The notes beneath the pieces were generated by a model, which was given only the letters and a program-made list of their open reading frames with translations, searched no databases and was not told the origin of the DNA. A stretch of DNA of 30,906 nt, taken from contig CAZPFX010000010.1 of NCBI GenBank assembly GCA_964586055.1, positions 1-30,906 of the forward strand, written 5' to 3'. Shown here piece by piece: positions 29,114 to 30,906 of this stretch; position 1 is the stretch's first letter, and every line of letters begins with the position of its first letter. A program made the position numbers and the translations under genes. The stretch comes from UM-FILTER-42-14 sp964586055. Lineage in GTDB: Bacteria; Patescibacteriota; Microgenomatia; UBA1400; PJMF01.

Positions 29114-29731
29114 ATGATAAGAAGACTATTGGAGTCTGGGAGACTATTTCGTAAAGAAACTAAAAATGTTTCTATAGAATTAACTCAGGATGCTAGGGAA
29201 AAGTTAAGAGCGGTATTAGAACAACCGAACCCAAGATTGGCAGAAATTCCATTTATCGGTTTGGGGGAGGGTGGAATTGTCTCAGATATTTTGTTTGTAA
29301 ATGATGGCAGATATTCTGAATTATCTGGTTTGCTAAGAAGTGGTTTCTTGGGCAGCTCAGTTGATGAGGATAGTCAACAGGAATTGTGGGACGAGGTCGT
29401 TAGGACTAGAAACTTGAGTAAAGTAATATTTAGTGGTCATTCACATCCATCAGGACAGACGGAAGTTGGCGGAACTATCTACCGTGTTGCGCAAAGCATG
29501 TCTTTGCTGGAGCCATCTACTGGAGGGAAAAACAATCTTCAAGGAGGAGGAGATTTAGCACACTACAATGCTTTCATGCATCTAAATCCCGCTCTAAATT
29601 TACCCTACATTGCCATAGCAGCGCATACTCCAAGTGGTCAAAAATTAAAAATTTTTGATTTGGATGATTTGCTGAGGGTCAATAATTATAGGGATTTAAG
29701 TAAAACTCCAAGCAAAATAATTGATCTATAA
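29114..29731 (+). CDS. JAMM/MPN-like putative metalloprotease (JAB domain) with insertion
   Basis: A 205-residue soluble protein resembling the JAB/MPN fold. Strand AEIPFIGLGEGGIVSDILFV (43-62) carries Glu44, the likely catalytic acid. KVIFSGHSHPSG (103-114) carries the zinc-binding His109 and His111 followed by Ser113. GGGDLAHYNAF (144-154) carries Asp147, matching the S-x2-D-L-x2 part of JAMM (E...HxHP...S-x2-D). Between HxHPSG and the Asp there are about 32 residues (HPSG...GGGD), far more than the usual 7-10, so an insertion is present. JAMM enzymes cleave ubiquitin-like conjugates or mature precursors. It faces a convergent Ulp1-like gene. RadC-like proteins share HxHPSG but also PSxxD in close order. 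Confidence 0.7.
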   Translation: MIRRLLESGRLFRKETKNVSIELTQDAREKLRAVLEQPNPRLAEIPFIGLGEGGIVSDILFVNDGRYSELSGLLRSGFLGSSVDEDSQQELWDEVVRTRNLSKVIFSGHSHPSGQTEVGGTIYRVAQSMSLLEPSTGGKNNLQGGGDLAHYNAFMHLNPALNLPYIAIAAHTPSGQKLKIFDLDDLLRVNNYRDLSKTPSKIIDL

Positions 29732-29765
29732 TCTTGAAATTACTGGTTTATCAGATTAATTGGTC

Positions 29766-30906
29766 TCAACTATTTTTCTGGAGAATTTCTTTTCTAGTCA
29801 AAACTCGCAAACCAACATCCCGCTCTAGAGCCTCTCTTCCAGCAAATTTAAAGCCATTCCAACCTGGGATCGCTCCAGCTCGGAGAGCCGCCATAAATAA
29901 ACACGCCGGCCCACAGTTATATCCATCAAATTGTACTCTGGTGCTTTTTGCATCCCCAAGAGAAGTATTATGCGCAAATGATTCGTCACCAAGGAGCCTC
30001 AGATCATAAGAGCCATTGATAATTTCCTCTAATACTTTGTTGCTGCAAGCAACTCCGGCATTGAATGCACTAATAACAGTTGCTCCTTCTTGTTTCCAAT
30101 TCGGCAAATCAATATACCGTTCATTTCCAATTAAGGGATCATATACTAGCGCGCGCCAGCTACCATTAAACTGCGCTGGTTGTTTAAGAAGCAGGTTATA
30201 GTGATTGCCGCCAACAACAACTAATGCAAGAGGCACTTGCCATTCCGCTGCCAAATCTATTAAATCTAAACTCGCATATTCTTGCTGCTTATTCTCAACA
30301 TAGTCGTAGTGAGCACCGCCTCTAAATTCAAGAATAGCATTTGTTCTTTCTCGTAGTGTGCGCATAAATAAAGCTGCGGCTTGCCTATTAGACTCAGCAG
30401 AAACGACAAATCTTTCCATAGCTTCAGCACTTGAAAAAAACTGAGGATGATCCTCCAGAATTCCAACAAGTTCTTCTACTGGATTTTCTGCACCCTCTAT
30501 CTGATTAACGGCAATTACTATTTCGGCGGGTGAAACCTCTGTCTCTTTCTTTTGATGAATTACAATTTGATCATCGATTGGCTCTGGATGAATTACAATT
30601 TGATCATCAACTGATTCGGGATTGATAGTGATTGCATCATTAATATCTCCATCTACAGTTATTGATGGAGTAATTACGATCTCCCTCTCCAACGCTTTGG
30701 TTTTTAGAAACTCGCTTAACCAACCAAATAATCCTTCTGGCATATCCCGCATCACATCAGAACAGAAAATCTTCGCACCAGGGTGAATTTTTCTCCACAG
30801 GGCCAGCAGTAAGACCTTTAATTTGCTACAATAGAACTGTGCTAACGTTCCGACAGCTTCTTGCCAAACTTTTGTTACCAACGCTTTTGGTTGGAGCTTT
30901 CTTCTT
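29766..30906 (-). CDS. Ulp1-like (clan CE) cysteine protease domain protein, 5' end outside window
   Basis: The frame is open to the window edge; a TTG at 30881 could start a 371-residue form, but upstream codons are also open, so the gene probably begins outside. Numbering from 30881: a basic N-terminal part with a hydrophobic stretch (LKVLLLALW); acidic repeats with consensus DDQIVIHPEP at about 92-112; then a domain holding GGNHYNLLL (His227), VYDPL (Asp248) and VQFDGYNCGPACLF (Gln317, Cys323). This order and the Gln-x5-Cys-Gly spacing match Ulp1 (SUMO protease) and other clan CE enzymes. The stop TGA at 29766 is 34 bases from the JAMM gene's stop, in convergent arrangement. Function as a protease or deconjugase is inferred. 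A 22-nt direct repeat lies within. Confidence 0.65.
   Translation of the reverse strand, partial: RRKLQPKALVTKVWQEAVGTLAQFYCSKLKVLLLALWRKIHPGAKIFCSDVMRDMPEGLFGWLSEFLKTKALEREIVITPSITVDGDINDAITINPESVDDQIVIHPEPIDDQIVIHQKKETEVSPAEIVIAVNQIEGAENPVEELVGILEDHPQFFSSAEAMERFVVSAESNRQAAALFMRTLRERTNAILEFRGGAHYDYVENKQQEYASLDLIDLAAEWQVPLALVVVGGNHYNLLLKQPAQFNGSWRALVYDPLIGNERYIDLPNWKQEGATVISAFNAGVACSNKVLEEIINGSYDLRLLGDESFAHNTSLGDAKSTRVQFDGYNCGPACLFMAALRAGAIPGWNGFKFAGREALERDVGLRVLTRKEILQKNS
30554..30608 (-). repeat. 33-bp period tandem repeat (11-residue unit)
   Basis: A 22-base sequence occurs twice without mismatch (30554-30575 and 30587-30608), 33 bases apart. In protein it gives two DDQIVIH units, with a third divergent unit (NDAITIN) at the N-terminal side. 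It is an in-frame repeat expansion in the linker of the Ulp1-like protein. Confidence 0.85.

Noticed and set aside
1..30906. Recoded TGA (glycine), as in some CPR phyla
   Set aside because: TGA closes genes at many exact ATGA/GTGA junctions, and no gene needs TGA readthrough.
1..30906. CRISPR array, tRNA, rRNA, transposase or att site
   Set aside because: No regularly spaced repeats, no cloverleaf or CCA-ended tRNA candidate, and no transposase or integrase motifs were seen by eye.

Overview
The window looks like a chromosomal segment from a Candidate Phyla Radiation (Patescibacteria) bacterium, possibly of the Microgenomates. This is inferred from gene content: a large family of TrbC/VirB2-type two-helix pilin-like proteins, an ATP-dependent DNA ligase of archaeal type, an archaeal-type isopentenyl phosphate kinase beside IPP isomerase and UppS, very compact coding (4-bp ATGA/GTGA overlaps) and few Shine-Dalgarno sites. 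TGA serves as a normal stop. No rRNA, tRNA, insertion sequence or CRISPR was seen.

Region 1 (1-7205, minus strand). Ten small VirB2-like membrane proteins lie in tandem, read away from position 7205. They are followed by a long secreted protein (1-2477, running off the window) with a clan GH-A glycosidase-like barrel. Two of the pilins (3647-4084 and 4111-4575) are tandem duplicates with identical 101-residue cores. Several -10 boxes sit 6-11 nt before start codons, and one clear intrinsic terminator divides the array. Region 2 (7205-8287, plus) holds an ECF sigma factor and two coupled membrane proteins. The sigma gene is divergent from the array and shares its -10 sequence.

Region 3 (8277-11775). 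An AbiEi-like antitoxin has its promoter at the centre of a 39-bp nested palindrome. A possible structured leader RNA follows, then an isoprenoid operon (idi, Nudix, isopentenyl phosphate kinase, uppS) that could make undecaprenyl diphosphate from isopentenyl phosphate. Region 4 (11772-14377, minus) has two coupled, cysteine-rich secreted proteins ending in the same VirB2-like two-helix module, so the window has twelve members of that family.

Region 5 (14432-24127) holds a SpoIID-type lytic transglycosylase, recF, an NAD(P)H-hydrate dehydratase, an AAA+ ATPase with DUF4143/PD-(D/E)XK-like tail, a Fic protein co-transcribed with ATP-dependent DNA ligase, and a Tat-signal protein with an HExxH motif. 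Region 6 (24161-29079) holds an alpha/beta hydrolase and GT2 glycosyltransferase (minus), then divergently pth, an MFS transporter, a small unknown protein and a membrane-anchored GH3 (NagZ-like) enzyme.

Region 7 (29114-30906) is the most unusual. A JAMM/MPN-like putative metalloprotease converges on a protein with a clear Ulp1-type (clan CE) His-Asp-Gln-Cys arrangement. Both are fold types known from ubiquitin/SUMO deconjugation, side by side in what appears to be a bacterium.
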